A DNA stretch of 63,908 bases from an uncultured Clostridia bacterium. Lineage in GTDB: Bacteria > Bacillota > Clostridia > Christensenellales > Aristaeellaceae. Where the stretch lies: the NCBI GenBank assembly GCA_946414315.1, contig CAMKNZ010000013.1, forward strand, positions 1 to 63,908. The letters run 5' to 3'. This document shows, piece after piece, positions 16,680 through 24,113 of the stretch. A model generated the notes under the pieces. That model did not search any database. It saw nothing but the letters and a program-made list of their open reading frames with translations, and was not told the origin of the DNA. The translations under genes and the position numbers were made by a program. Every line of letters starts with the position of its first letter. The first letter of the stretch is position 1.

Positions 16680-17372
16680 TTAGTCCTGATCCGTGAAATA
16701 ATAACCAACTCCCCATTTGGTAAAGATGAATTCAGGCTTTGAAGTGTCCCGTTCAATCTTTTCCCTCAGGCGGCGGATATGAACGTCCACCGTACGGGCG
16801 TCGCCGGCATAGTCATATTTCCAGACAGTTTCGAGCATCTGCTCCCTGCTGAACACCGTGCCGCGGTTGATAACAAACATCTGCAGGAGATCAAATTCCT
16901 TGGCTGTCAGTTTGATATCCTTGCCGCCCAGTGTCACGCTCCGTTTGATCAGGTTGACTTCCATATCGTGAACACGGATCACACGATGTTCCTGCTGCTG
17001 AACGCTGCCGGCGACCCTGCGGAGGATCGTCTTGATGCGCGCTTTGACTTCCAGGATGTTAAACGGCTTGGTCATATAATCATCCGCGCCGTATTCCAGG
17101 CCGAGGATCTTGTCCATATCCTCTCCCTTGGCGGTAAGCATGATGATCGGGATGTCGCTGCGTTCGCGGATGCGTTGGCATACGGCGATGCCGTCCAGTT
17201 TCGGCAGCATAACGTCCAGCAGGATCAGGTCAAAAGCCCCTGTCTCAAACTTGGCCAGGGCTTCCTCTCCGTCCATGGCGCTGTCCGTTTCGTAGCCTTC
17301 CTGCTCCAGTGTATATTTCAGGCCTTTCAGGATCAAAGGCTCATCGTCAACCAGGAGGATCCTTTTTCCCAC
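16680..17372 (-). CDS. OmpR/WalR-type response regulator
   Basis: The 230-residue regulator has a receiver domain (LLVDDEP acidic pair, phospho-Asp in LILLDVMLPKLDG, LTAKGE, KPFN) and a C-terminal winged helix (LTAKEFDLLQMFVINRG, DARTVDVHIRRLREKIE). These match the WalR/PhoP/MtrA class. The GTG at 17372 is chosen because AAAGG is 9 bases upstream; a GTG at 17381 lies directly against that site. It is the first gene of a three-gene operon with the kinase and the GerMN lipoprotein. Direct TGTAAY repeats just above its promoter could be an autoregulatory site. Confidence 0.93.
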   Translation of the reverse strand: MGKRILLVDDEPLILKGLKYTLEQEGYETDSAMDGEEALAKFETGAFDLILLDVMLPKLDGIAVCQRIRERSDIPIIMLTAKGEDMDKILGLEYGADDYMTKPFNILEVKARIKTILRRVAGSVQQQEHRVIRVHDMEVNLIKRSVTLGGKDIKLTAKEFDLLQMFVINRGTVFSREQMLETVWKYDYAGDARTVDVHIRRLREKIERDTSKPEFIFTKWGVGYYFTDQD

Positions 17373-17406
17373 AGAAAACACCCTTTCGTAACCAATACTT
17401 GTAACA

Positions 17407-17457
17407 ATATTATCTTATTTATAAAAAAAAAGCAAGGGTTTGTTACAAACTATTACA
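17407..17457 (-). promoter_or_regulatory. Promoter of the RR-HK-GerMN operon with upstream TGTAAY direct repeats
   Basis: On the minus strand TTGCTT (17430-17435), 17 bases, TAATAT (17407-17412). Immediately upstream TGTAAT (17452-17457) and TGTAAC (17442-17447) are direct repeats 10 bases apart, close to WalR/PhoP-type boxes, whose period is usually 11. Confidence 0.5.
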
Positions 17458-17479
17458 ATATGTCAAATTCTGTATTGAA

Positions 17480-17505
17480 ACAGGACTGCCTTCCGGCAGT
17501 CCTGT
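17480..17505 (-). terminator. Terminator of the first DUF3048 gene
   Basis: An 11-bp perfect stem (17480-17490 with 17495-17505) with a 4-base loop lies 34 bases beyond the stop of the 17539-18798 gene. The T run is short. Confidence 0.75.
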
Positions 17506-17538
17506 TCCGTATTGTCATCCTGAACGATTTACAGGTTT

Positions 17539-18798
17539 TTACTCATAGCTGACCTGGCTTCCCTTGTTGTTATATGCCATCAGGATAATCAGCGTGCGGC
17601 CGCGCTGCAGTTCGATCTCATTCCCGTCAGGGCCGTAGAAGATCGTACGGCTGTTGTAATCTTCCCTTTCCCACACGCCGGCGATATGCCTGCCGCCCAT
17701 AAAGTAATCCGCGTTCCCCGTACCGGTAAGGACCGGATCAGGACGGGAGGAACCTTTCCAGTGCATGGTGATGCCCTGGACGATCACATTGCTGAAGGTG
17801 ATCATTTCTCCCGGCTCCCGCCCTTCCAGTTTTACGTTATATGACAGCTTGCCGTTTATCCTTTCGTTAATATCCTCCGGGTTCTGCAGGATCGATTCCC
17901 GGTATGGCTGGTCAGGGTTGTTCTGCACCTTCACATACCGGATATAAGCGTTGTCGGACTCATCGTATTCCAGCCGGCTGTCCGTGTCATACGGATTTCC
18001 GAAAGCCACATAAATGACCTCCGCCGGATCTCCGTCTTCAGGCAGTTCATCCGTAAACTTCCAGGTGTGGTTGGCCGGCACATGATCCGCAGGAACAATG
18101 TTCTCCACGATTTTGGCCAGTTCGAACACCTCGTTGTCGGGAGTCTTGGTTCCTTTCAGGCGGCGCACATATTTCTTCCACGGTTTATTGATCCCGACGT
18201 CGCCGACGTAAGCGATCCCCGGATCCTTTTCTGTTCCGTTTGCCGGGTTCTTTACGCCCATCGCCCTCCATTCTGCCGGGACATCCGCACTTGAATAACC
18301 CGACGTGCAGAAAACACAGTTCCATTCCTGGCGAAGGCGGACATGCGTCAGGCGGGTGCTGCGGAGAAAACCGACATAATCCGGAATGGTATCCGAGAAG
18401 ACCATGCTCATTCGGGTCTGTCCGCCGCCGTTCGCCTGGCAGGCTTCATAAACCACGTCCGCATAGGAGCCGTTCACGGGGGCGTATGCGTACAGGCTGC
18501 CGTCATCCTTTATCCCGACCCCGTTTTGGGAATTGGAAATCTGAACCATTACCGGCTGATATTTTTCTGTTTCCGCCAGATTCAGGAATCCCTCCGGTAC
18601 TTTGATCGCCGACAGCTCTCTGCCGGTTGTGGGACTGATTCCCTGTGCGATCATCTCGTCTGCGGACGGATTCAGGCCAGCTTTGTGAATATCGATCTCC
18701 CTCGGTGTAAGTCCGTCGATCACGATCGGCTCTGCAAATCCTGCGGAAACAGTCATGATCAGGATTGTGGCGAAGATCAGGGCTGTCAGCTTCTTCAT
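17539..18798 (-). CDS. DUF3048 (YerB-like) exported protein, copy 1
   Basis: The 419-residue protein has a signal peptide (MKKLTALIFATILIMTVSAG) and a full DUF3048 domain: PVMVQISNSQNGVG, SYADVVYEA, MSMVFSD, YVGFLRSTR early, and DYFMGGRHIAGVW with TIFYGPDGNEI near the end. YerB-type proteins are usually lipoproteins of Bacillota with unknown role; this one has no lipobox. It shares the opening ISPTTGREL segment and overall layout with the gene at 18870-20156, so the two are tandem duplicates that have diverged. It has its own strong ribosome site (GGAGGAG). Confidence 0.85.
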   Translation of the reverse strand: MKKLTALIFATILIMTVSAGFAEPIVIDGLTPREIDIHKAGLNPSADEMIAQGISPTTGRELSAIKVPEGFLNLAETEKYQPVMVQISNSQNGVGIKDDGSLYAYAPVNGSYADVVYEACQANGGGQTRMSMVFSDTIPDYVGFLRSTRLTHVRLRQEWNCVFCTSGYSSADVPAEWRAMGVKNPANGTEKDPGIAYVGDVGINKPWKKYVRRLKGTKTPDNEVFELAKIVENIVPADHVPANHTWKFTDELPEDGDPAEVIYVAFGNPYDTDSRLEYDESDNAYIRYVKVQNNPDQPYRESILQNPEDINERINGKLSYNVKLEGREPGEMITFSNVIVQGITMHWKGSSRPDPVLTGTGNADYFMGGRHIAGVWEREDYNSRTIFYGPDGNEIELQRGRTLIILMAYNNKGSQVSYE

Positions 18799-18823
18799 AA
18801 TACTCCTCCGGTCTGTTTTAAGA

Positions 18824-18851
18824 AAAAGGGAACCACTATACAGTGGTCCCC
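18824..18851 (-). terminator. Terminator between the two DUF3048 genes
   Basis: On the minus strand a stem of about 10 bp with one mismatch (18828-18837 with 18842-18851) and a 4-base loop is followed by TTTTTCTT. Confidence 0.7.
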
Positions 18852-18869
18852 CCGGGGTTATACCTGCTC

Positions 18870-20156
18870 TTATTCGTAAGTGACGCTCCGGTCAGGATTC
18901 GGCTGCAGTTTCGTTCTTCCCCAGGCTTCCCTTACAGGCATCTGAATGATCAGCGTCTTGCCGGGCTGCAGTTTGATCTCGTTGCCGTCCTCACCGTAGA
19001 ACACGGTGCGTTCATTGTAGTCTTTCCGTTCCCAGACGCCGGCGTAGTGCTTGCCGCCCATGAAATAGTCGGCATTGCCGGTCCCGGTCAGTTCCGGATC
19101 GGGACGGGAACCGCCCTCCCAGTACATGTCGATACTCTGAACGATAATATTCGAGAAGGTGACATCCACATTCAGGTCACGAGAGTCGCAAACAAGTCTC
19201 CTCTGGGGCTGGCCCTCGATCTGAACCATCTTGGTCCTCGCGTTCACGAGCTGGGTATCCTTGTAGGACTTGTCCTCGGATTTCTGAACCTGGCACCAGC
19301 GAGTGTAGAGGTTGGTTTCCGGGTCGTATTCCAGGCGGCTGTCGGTTTCATATTTGTGGCCAAAGGTCACATAGATGATTTCTGCGTCATCGCCGCCTTC
19401 GGGCAGTTCTTCGGAGAACAGCCAGGTATGGTTTGCAGCTTTATGATCCTTCGGAATGATGTTCTGGGCGATATCAGCCAGCATGAACACTTCGTTGTTG
19501 GGGGTAGCCTGCGGATACAGGCGCCAGACATAATCCTTCCAGACTTTCGGATAGTCTCCGACGTAAACCAGTCCGGGATCATCCGGCGAAGCGCCCTGGG
19601 GATTCTTCACGCCGAATTTCTTCCATTCGTCGGGAACGTCTGCCATGGAATATCCGGAAGTACAGAACGCGCAGTTCCATTCCTGGCGGATCCGGGCATG
19701 CGTTGCACGGGTGCTGCGGACAAAACCGACATAATCCGGAAGCAGGTCACAGAAGACCATGCTCATACGGGTTTCGTTGCCGGCTTCCTTCTGTAAGCAT
19801 TCGTATACCACGTCGGCATAGGAAGCGTTGATCGGAGCGTACTGGTAAGCCTCGCCCTTCTTGTTCACGCCTATGCCGTTCACGGAGTTTGTAATCTGGA
19901 CCATGATCGGCTGGTACTTTCCGGTGACCGCCACGCCCAGGAAACCGTCCGGCGTTTCAAGCTCTGCCAGCTTCCGGCCGGTGGTGGGGCTGATACCCTG
20001 CGCAATCACATCATCCGGCTCCGCATTCAGACCGGCTGTGTTGATTTTGATGTTTCTTTCGGAGACACCGTCAATCTTTGTCGGATCTGCCAGCGCGGAT
20101 GTGACACCCATCAGCAGCGCCAGCGCCAGGATCAGACTCAAAACCTTTTTCATCAT
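18870..20156 (-). CDS. DUF3048 (YerB-like) exported protein, copy 2
   Basis: This is the upstream paralogue of the 17539-18798 gene, 428 residues, with signal peptide KKVLSLILALALLMGVTSALA. Shared blocks include ISPTTGRKL, PIMVQITNSVNGIGV, SYADVVYE, YVGFVRSTRATHARIRQEW and DYFMGGKHYAGVWERKDYN. Three ATG codons lie in a row at 20159, 20156 and 20153; the middle one is 7 bases from GGAGG and is chosen. A terminator follows, so the downstream copy is probably transcribed separately or by read-through. Role unknown; an envelope function is likely from export. Confidence 0.85.
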   Translation of the reverse strand: MMKKVLSLILALALLMGVTSALADPTKIDGVSERNIKINTAGLNAEPDDVIAQGISPTTGRKLAELETPDGFLGVAVTGKYQPIMVQITNSVNGIGVNKKGEAYQYAPINASYADVVYECLQKEAGNETRMSMVFCDLLPDYVGFVRSTRATHARIRQEWNCAFCTSGYSMADVPDEWKKFGVKNPQGASPDDPGLVYVGDYPKVWKDYVWRLYPQATPNNEVFMLADIAQNIIPKDHKAANHTWLFSEELPEGGDDAEIIYVTFGHKYETDSRLEYDPETNLYTRWCQVQKSEDKSYKDTQLVNARTKMVQIEGQPQRRLVCDSRDLNVDVTFSNIIVQSIDMYWEGGSRPDPELTGTGNADYFMGGKHYAGVWERKDYNERTVFYGEDGNEIKLQPGKTLIIQMPVREAWGRTKLQPNPDRSVTYE

Positions 20157-20242
20157 CATTGTCCCTCCTGATACTGAATTGTCAAAACCCAACATATGGT
20201 ATCACAGAGCACTGTATTTGTCAAACTGTTGTTGTCCGGATA

Positions 20243-21835
20243 TTATTCTTCCGTCTCAATGGAATCCTTGGCCGTGACCGTCACCTTGCGGTTGTAGCAG
20301 GAGAAGATATCGTCGACCCGTTCCCTGCCCGGGCTCCTGGAGATCAGACTGATCAGCGGTACGATCACCAGGCCGGCAATCATGCAGAACGCGCCTGCGT
20401 TGATCGGGGACTGCAGGAATCCGAGGTTGATGTTCAGTACCTTCAGGTTCGCGAGCATGTCGATGATCATGAAGACAGAGGAGAAGATCATGGAACCCCA
20501 GCAGCCCCTGGCCGTGGTCCGTTTCCAGTACAGGCCGTAGAGGAACGGCGCCAGGAATGCGCCTGCCATCGCGCCCCAGCTGACGCCCATCGCCTGCGCG
20601 ATGAAAGCAACGCTGGAATTCGCCTGGACGATCGCCAGCGCCGCGGAGATCACGATGAACACCACGATCAGGATCCGCATGACCAGTAGCTGCTTCTTTT
20701 CGTCCATCTTTTTGATGAGGCGGCCTTTGAGCAGGTCCAGTGTCACCGTGGAGGATGAGGTCAGCACCAGGGAGGACAGCGTGGACATGGACGCGGAGAG
20801 AACCAGTACGATCACGACCGCGATCAGGAAGGGAGAAAGGGACTGCAGCATGGTCGGGATTACATTGTCAAATCCGCCCGCCGGGCTGCCGCCTTCCGCC
20901 GCGCCGAGCTCCGCCGCAAACAGCCGGCCGAAGCCGCCCAGGAAATAGCATCCGCCGGCTACGATCATCGCGAAGATGGTGGAGATGATGGTTCCCTTGT
21001 GGATGGAGCCCTCATTCTTGATCGCATAGAACTTGCCGACCATCTGGGGCAGGCCCCAGGTACCCAGGGATGTCAGAATAACCACGCCGAAGAGGCTCAG
21101 CGGATCCGGGCCGAAGAAAGAATTGAAAATGCCCGGAACGGAGCCGTTCGCAATTCCCGGATCCTGTGCGGCAGCCAGGCCGCTCAGGGACGCCATGAAA
21201 CCGCCCTTGCTTCCCAGCACAGCCGCGATCACCGCGACGATGCCCACCAGCATGATCAGGCCCTGGATGAAGTCGTTCACGGCGGTTGCCATGTAGCCGC
21301 CGACGATGACATAGATTGCGGTCAGCACCGCCATTACGATCACGCAAACCGCGTAATCGATGTTGAAAGCCATGCGGAACAGGCGGCTCAGACCGTTATA
21401 CAGCGACGCGGTATAGGGGATCATAAAGATAAAGATGATAATGGAAGCGGCAACTTTCAGGGAGGGCGCGGAGAAGCGCTTCTCGAAGAAGTCCGGCATC
21501 GTGGCGCTGCCCAGGTGCTGCGTCATGATGCGGGTACGCCGTCCGAGGATGACCCAGGCCATCAGCGAGCCGATCAGGGCGTTGCCGATGCCGACCCATG
21601 TCGCCGCTATACCGAATTTCCAGCCGAACTGGCCGGCATAACCAACGAAAATAACAGCGGAAAAATAAGACGTGCCGTAGGCAAAAGCCGTCAGCCAGGG
21701 GCCCACGCTCCGTCCGCCGAGCACGAAACCGTTCACGTCTGTGGAGTGCTTCCTGCAATAGAAGCCCACAAAGATCATGACGCCGAAAAAGACCAGAAGC
21801 ATGCCGAGTTTGAGGATGAGATCACCGATTGCCAT
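20243..21835 (-). CDS. Sodium:solute symporter (SSS family), T-box controlled
   Basis: The 530-residue permease has about 13 membrane helices and SSS-family features: FVLGGRSVGPWLTAFAYGTSYFSAV at the start of the core, IYVIVGGYMATAVNDFIQG, GTWGLPQMVGKFYA, and SASMSTLSSLVLTSSS, where the last holds residues typical of the Na2 site. SSS members import sugars, proline, pantothenate or other solutes with Na+. The leader carries a T-box with a UAC specifier, which points to tyrosine or a related aromatic compound as cargo; this is inference from regulation. AGAAGG precedes the ATG by 8 bases. Confidence 0.9.
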   Translation of the reverse strand: MAIGDLILKLGMLLVFFGVMIFVGFYCRKHSTDVNGFVLGGRSVGPWLTAFAYGTSYFSAVIFVGYAGQFGWKFGIAATWVGIGNALIGSLMAWVILGRRTRIMTQHLGSATMPDFFEKRFSAPSLKVAASIIIFIFMIPYTASLYNGLSRLFRMAFNIDYAVCVIVMAVLTAIYVIVGGYMATAVNDFIQGLIMLVGIVAVIAAVLGSKGGFMASLSGLAAAQDPGIANGSVPGIFNSFFGPDPLSLFGVVILTSLGTWGLPQMVGKFYAIKNEGSIHKGTIISTIFAMIVAGGCYFLGGFGRLFAAELGAAEGGSPAGGFDNVIPTMLQSLSPFLIAVVIVLVLSASMSTLSSLVLTSSSTVTLDLLKGRLIKKMDEKKQLLVMRILIVVFIVISAALAIVQANSSVAFIAQAMGVSWGAMAGAFLAPFLYGLYWKRTTARGCWGSMIFSSVFMIIDMLANLKVLNINLGFLQSPINAGAFCMIAGLVIVPLISLISRSPGRERVDDIFSCYNRKVTVTAKDSIETEE

Positions 21836-21864
21836 AATGAAGCCTTCTTTCTGCGGTCCCTGCC

Positions 21865-22150
21865 ATGAAAAAAGCCCCTGTGTCCGTCAGGACACAGAGG
21901 GCGAATTAACATCGCGGTACCACCTCGTTTTTGCCGTTCCGTCGGAAACGGCCTCCGGATACTTTCATATCCTTTGCGCTGTATCGGGCGCCCCCGGGTC
22001 TCCTACTTCCCTTCCGGGTTTCAGATCTCAGCTCCGGAGAGTATTTCGGATAAACAGTTCCGGCCGCCTCGCACCAACCGGCGGCTCTCTGGACGGAATC
22101 CCTGTTTCCTACTGGATCTCCTTCATCGCGATGCCATCGTATTCCCTTCC
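21865..22150 (-). promoter_or_regulatory. T-box riboswitch, tyrosine (UAC) specifier
   Basis: The conserved T-box AGGTGGTACCGCG is at 21913-21925 on the minus strand, followed by a terminator (CCTCTGTGTCC pairing with GGACACAGGGG, then T6, 21868-21900). Stem I folds by eye: AAGGAG/CTCTCC, AAACAG/CTGTTT, TTCCG/CGGAA and CCGCC/GGCGG, with an apical GGTTGGTGCGA loop and an AGAGAG element. The specifier loop shows the AGTA (22110-22113) and GAA loop-E strands, and the codon after GAAA is UAC (22041-22043), for Tyr. Uncharged tRNA-Tyr should relieve termination before the symporter gene. The exact 5' end is uncertain. Confidence 0.9.
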
Positions 22151-22200
22151 TCCGCTCCCGTCAATAGGCTGAACAATGAAAGAACAAAATCATCGGAAAT

Positions 22201-22232
22201 AATGAATGATGAATCGTGAATCCTGAATTGAC
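22201..22232. repeat. GAATT-unit dispersed repeat, copy 2
   Basis: The spacer between the divergent T-box and TPP leaders has four degenerate GAATNNT units (GAATGAT, GAATCGT, GAATCCT, GAATTGA). Its right end supplies the TTGACT -35 of the thiT promoter. Confidence 0.55.
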
Positions 22233-22255
22233 TTTTCCTTTTCCGATGCTATAAT
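22228..22255 (+). promoter_or_regulatory. Promoter of the TPP riboswitch-thiT transcript
   Basis: TTGACT (22228-22233), 16 bases, TATAAT (22250-22255). Confidence 0.8.
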
Positions 22256-22277
22256 AGCACCGTTCCGTTGCGAACAA

Positions 22278-22411
22278 TGACGCTGGGGGTGCCGGTTTCC
22301 GGCTGAGAGGGCTTCGCCCGACCCTTGGAACCTGTGTAGGTAATCCTACCGTAGGGAAGCGGCAGTCCATCATGTACCGCTTCCCGCATGCAAAAGCATG
22401 TGGGATTTTTG
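22278..22411 (+). promoter_or_regulatory. TPP riboswitch with terminator/antiterminator
   Basis: The THI-element core is intact: GGGGGTGCC, GGCTGAGAGG, ACCCTTGGAACCTG, GGTAATCC and CGTAGGGAAG, with P1 closing around 22281 and 22361. Downstream, CCCGCATGC/GCATGTGGG (22383-22404) plus T5 forms a terminator. The competing antiterminator is GGGAAGCGG (22354-22362) with CCGCTTCCC (22377-22385), which uses the 3' strand of P1 and the first bases of the terminator. High TPP should therefore stop transcription before thiT. Confidence 0.95.
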
Positions 22412-22456
22412 TATGCTCGCAAGCCGGAAACGATTATTGTGCTGGAGGAATAAAAC

Positions 22457-23017
22457 ATGTCTCTGAACGGTCAACAGTCTCCCGTCCGCCGCTTGACAGA
22501 AGGCGGCATCTGTATCGCGCTCTCCCTTGCCCTGAGTTACCTGAAGATCCCGGTCATGGCCGGGTTCGGCGGATTCGGCGGAAGCATCGACTTCGTCATG
22601 ATTCCCCTGATTATTTTTGCTGTCCGCTGGGGTCTGGGATGGGGCATCGGCGCAGGCTTTGTCTTCGGTACGCTGAAGTATATCCTGGCTTCCGGTTTTG
22701 CGATCAGCTGGGTTTCCATCATCTTTGACTACTCCGTCGCCTATGCTTTTATCGGTTTTTCCGGCCTTTTCAAAAAGAAGTACAACCTGCTTCCCGTCGC
22801 AGCACTGGTAGGCTGCCTGGCACGCTTTATCATTCATTTCATCAGCGGCATCACCGTCTACGCACAGTATATGCCTGAAGAGTTCATGGGCTATACCGGC
22901 ATGACGCCTGTACTGTACTCCACGCTGTATAACGGAACCTATATGCTGCCCAATACCATCATCGCCGTTGTGGCCTGCGCATTGCTGATCCCGGTGATGA
23001 AGCGGCTGGATCACTGA
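22457..23017 (+). CDS. thiT: ECF thiamin transporter S-component ThiT
   Basis: The 186-residue, six-helix membrane protein binds thiamin and works with the shared ECF module (EcfA, EcfA', EcfT), which is not in this window. Family features are LTEGGICIALSLALSYLKIP at the N-terminus, the GGSIDFVMIPL segment, WGLGWGIGAG, and the conserved ARFIIHFISG and TLYNGTYMLP loops. The TPP riboswitch directly upstream confirms the substrate class. GGAGG is 10 bases before the ATG. Confidence 0.95.
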   Translation: MSLNGQQSPVRRLTEGGICIALSLALSYLKIPVMAGFGGFGGSIDFVMIPLIIFAVRWGLGWGIGAGFVFGTLKYILASGFAISWVSIIFDYSVAYAFIGFSGLFKKKYNLLPVAALVGCLARFIIHFISGITVYAQYMPEEFMGYTGMTPVLYSTLYNGTYMLPNTIIAVVACALLIPVMKRLDH

Positions 23018-23041
23018 TATCGTTCTTCCCCTGTTTCTGCG

Positions 23042-23089
23042 TTGACTTTGGAAATCGTTTACGCTATCATAGGAAACGTAAACGATTTC
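23042..23089 (+). promoter_or_regulatory. LacI-gene promoter bracketed by a 13-bp inverted repeat
   Basis: TTGACT (23042-23047), 17 bases, TATCAT (23065-23070). GAAATCGTTTACG (23051-23063) lies in the spacer and its exact reverse complement (23077-23089) starts near +1. The arms are 13 bases apart and flank the -10, fitting two operator halves for autorepression. The right arm runs into T8, so the same structure could also terminate thiT. Confidence 0.65.
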
Positions 23090-23129
23090 TTTTTTTGCAT
23101 TTTTATTTGAAAGGCAGGGTTTTCACTTG

Positions 23130-24113
23130 GTGAGATTAAAGGATATTGCCGAGGTCTGCGGCGTTTCCGTCGCCACAGTATCCCGTGCGCTGAACGGTTT
23201 AACAAATGAAAACAGGGAGCGGACTGCCTTCATCTGCCAGACCGCGCGTGATATGGGGTATTACCCGAACGCGGCGGCCAGAACACTGAAAACAAGCCGT
23301 TCCAACAATCTGGGCATCCTCTATGAAGACCGGATGAACCACGAATACTTCAGTTCCCTTTTCGATGAGCTCCGCCGGGAGGCGGATGCCCACGGCTACG
23401 ACCTGACCTTCCTGGGACAGGGTGACTTTTCCGAATCCAATTACTATGAACACGCCCGTCAGCGCAACCTGGACGGCGTCATCGTGGTTCAGGCCGACTA
23501 TGACGCTGCCGGCATCATCCGCCTTGCCACCAGCAGCATCCCGACCGTGATCATCGATCACACCTACGACGGCTGCGACTGCGTGACCAGCGACAACCGC
23601 TCCAGTATGGACCAGATCGTCCGCCATGTATATGCCCGGGGCCATCGTCGTATCGCCTTTATCCAGGGCGAAAAGGGCGCCGTAAGCCGGGAACGGCTTG
23701 CCGGTTTCTATAAAGCCTGTGCGGAACTGGGGATCCGCGTCCCCGTGGAATATGTCCGGGAAGGCCATTTCCATGACCCTGCCGAATGTACCGCGTTTAT
23801 CCGGGAGCTGATGCGCATGGATGACAAGCCCTCCTGCGTCCTCTGCCCTGACGACTACAGCTGTCTCGGCGCGCTGTGGCTGCTTGAATCCCAGGGAGTC
23901 AGGGTACCAGCAGACATCAGCCTCGTCGGCTATGACGGCATCCGTATGAGTCAGATGATGACGCCCCGCCTGACCACCTACTGCCAGGATACGGTTCAGA
24001 TCGCGAAGGAAGTGTTCACGCTGATCATCGATGCGATCGAGAATCCCGAAACGCATATTCCGAAGCAGATCACCGTCTCCGGCATGCTCATGGAGGGGGA
24101 AACCGTCAGATGA
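23130..24113 (+). CDS. LacI-family transcriptional regulator
   Basis: The 328-residue regulator has a LacI helix-turn-helix at the N-terminus (LKDIAEVCGVSVATVSRALNG) and a periplasmic-binding-like ligand domain (NLGILYEDR, GVIVVQADYD, PTVIIDHTYDG, RRIAFIQGE, SLVGYDGIRMS). The start is taken at GTG 23130, 9 bases after AGGCAGGG; a TTG one codon earlier is possible. The inverted repeat around its promoter suggests autoregulation. It overlaps the next gene by four bases, so its regulon probably includes that gene. The effector is unknown. Confidence 0.92.
   Translation: MRLKDIAEVCGVSVATVSRALNGLTNENRERTAFICQTARDMGYYPNAAARTLKTSRSNNLGILYEDRMNHEYFSSLFDELRREADAHGYDLTFLGQGDFSESNYYEHARQRNLDGVIVVQADYDAAGIIRLATSSIPTVIIDHTYDGCDCVTSDNRSSMDQIVRHVYARGHRRIAFIQGEKGAVSRERLAGFYKACAELGIRVPVEYVREGHFHDPAECTAFIRELMRMDDKPSCVLCPDDYSCLGALWLLESQGVRVPADISLVGYDGIRMSQMMTPRLTTYCQDTVQIAKEVFTLIIDAIENPETHIPKQITVSGMLMEGETVR

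Noticed and set aside
23051-23098. Reading the 13-bp inverted repeat only as the thiT terminator
   Set aside because: The stem is AT-rich with a 13-base loop and its arms straddle a good promoter, so an operator is at least as likely; both roles remain possible.
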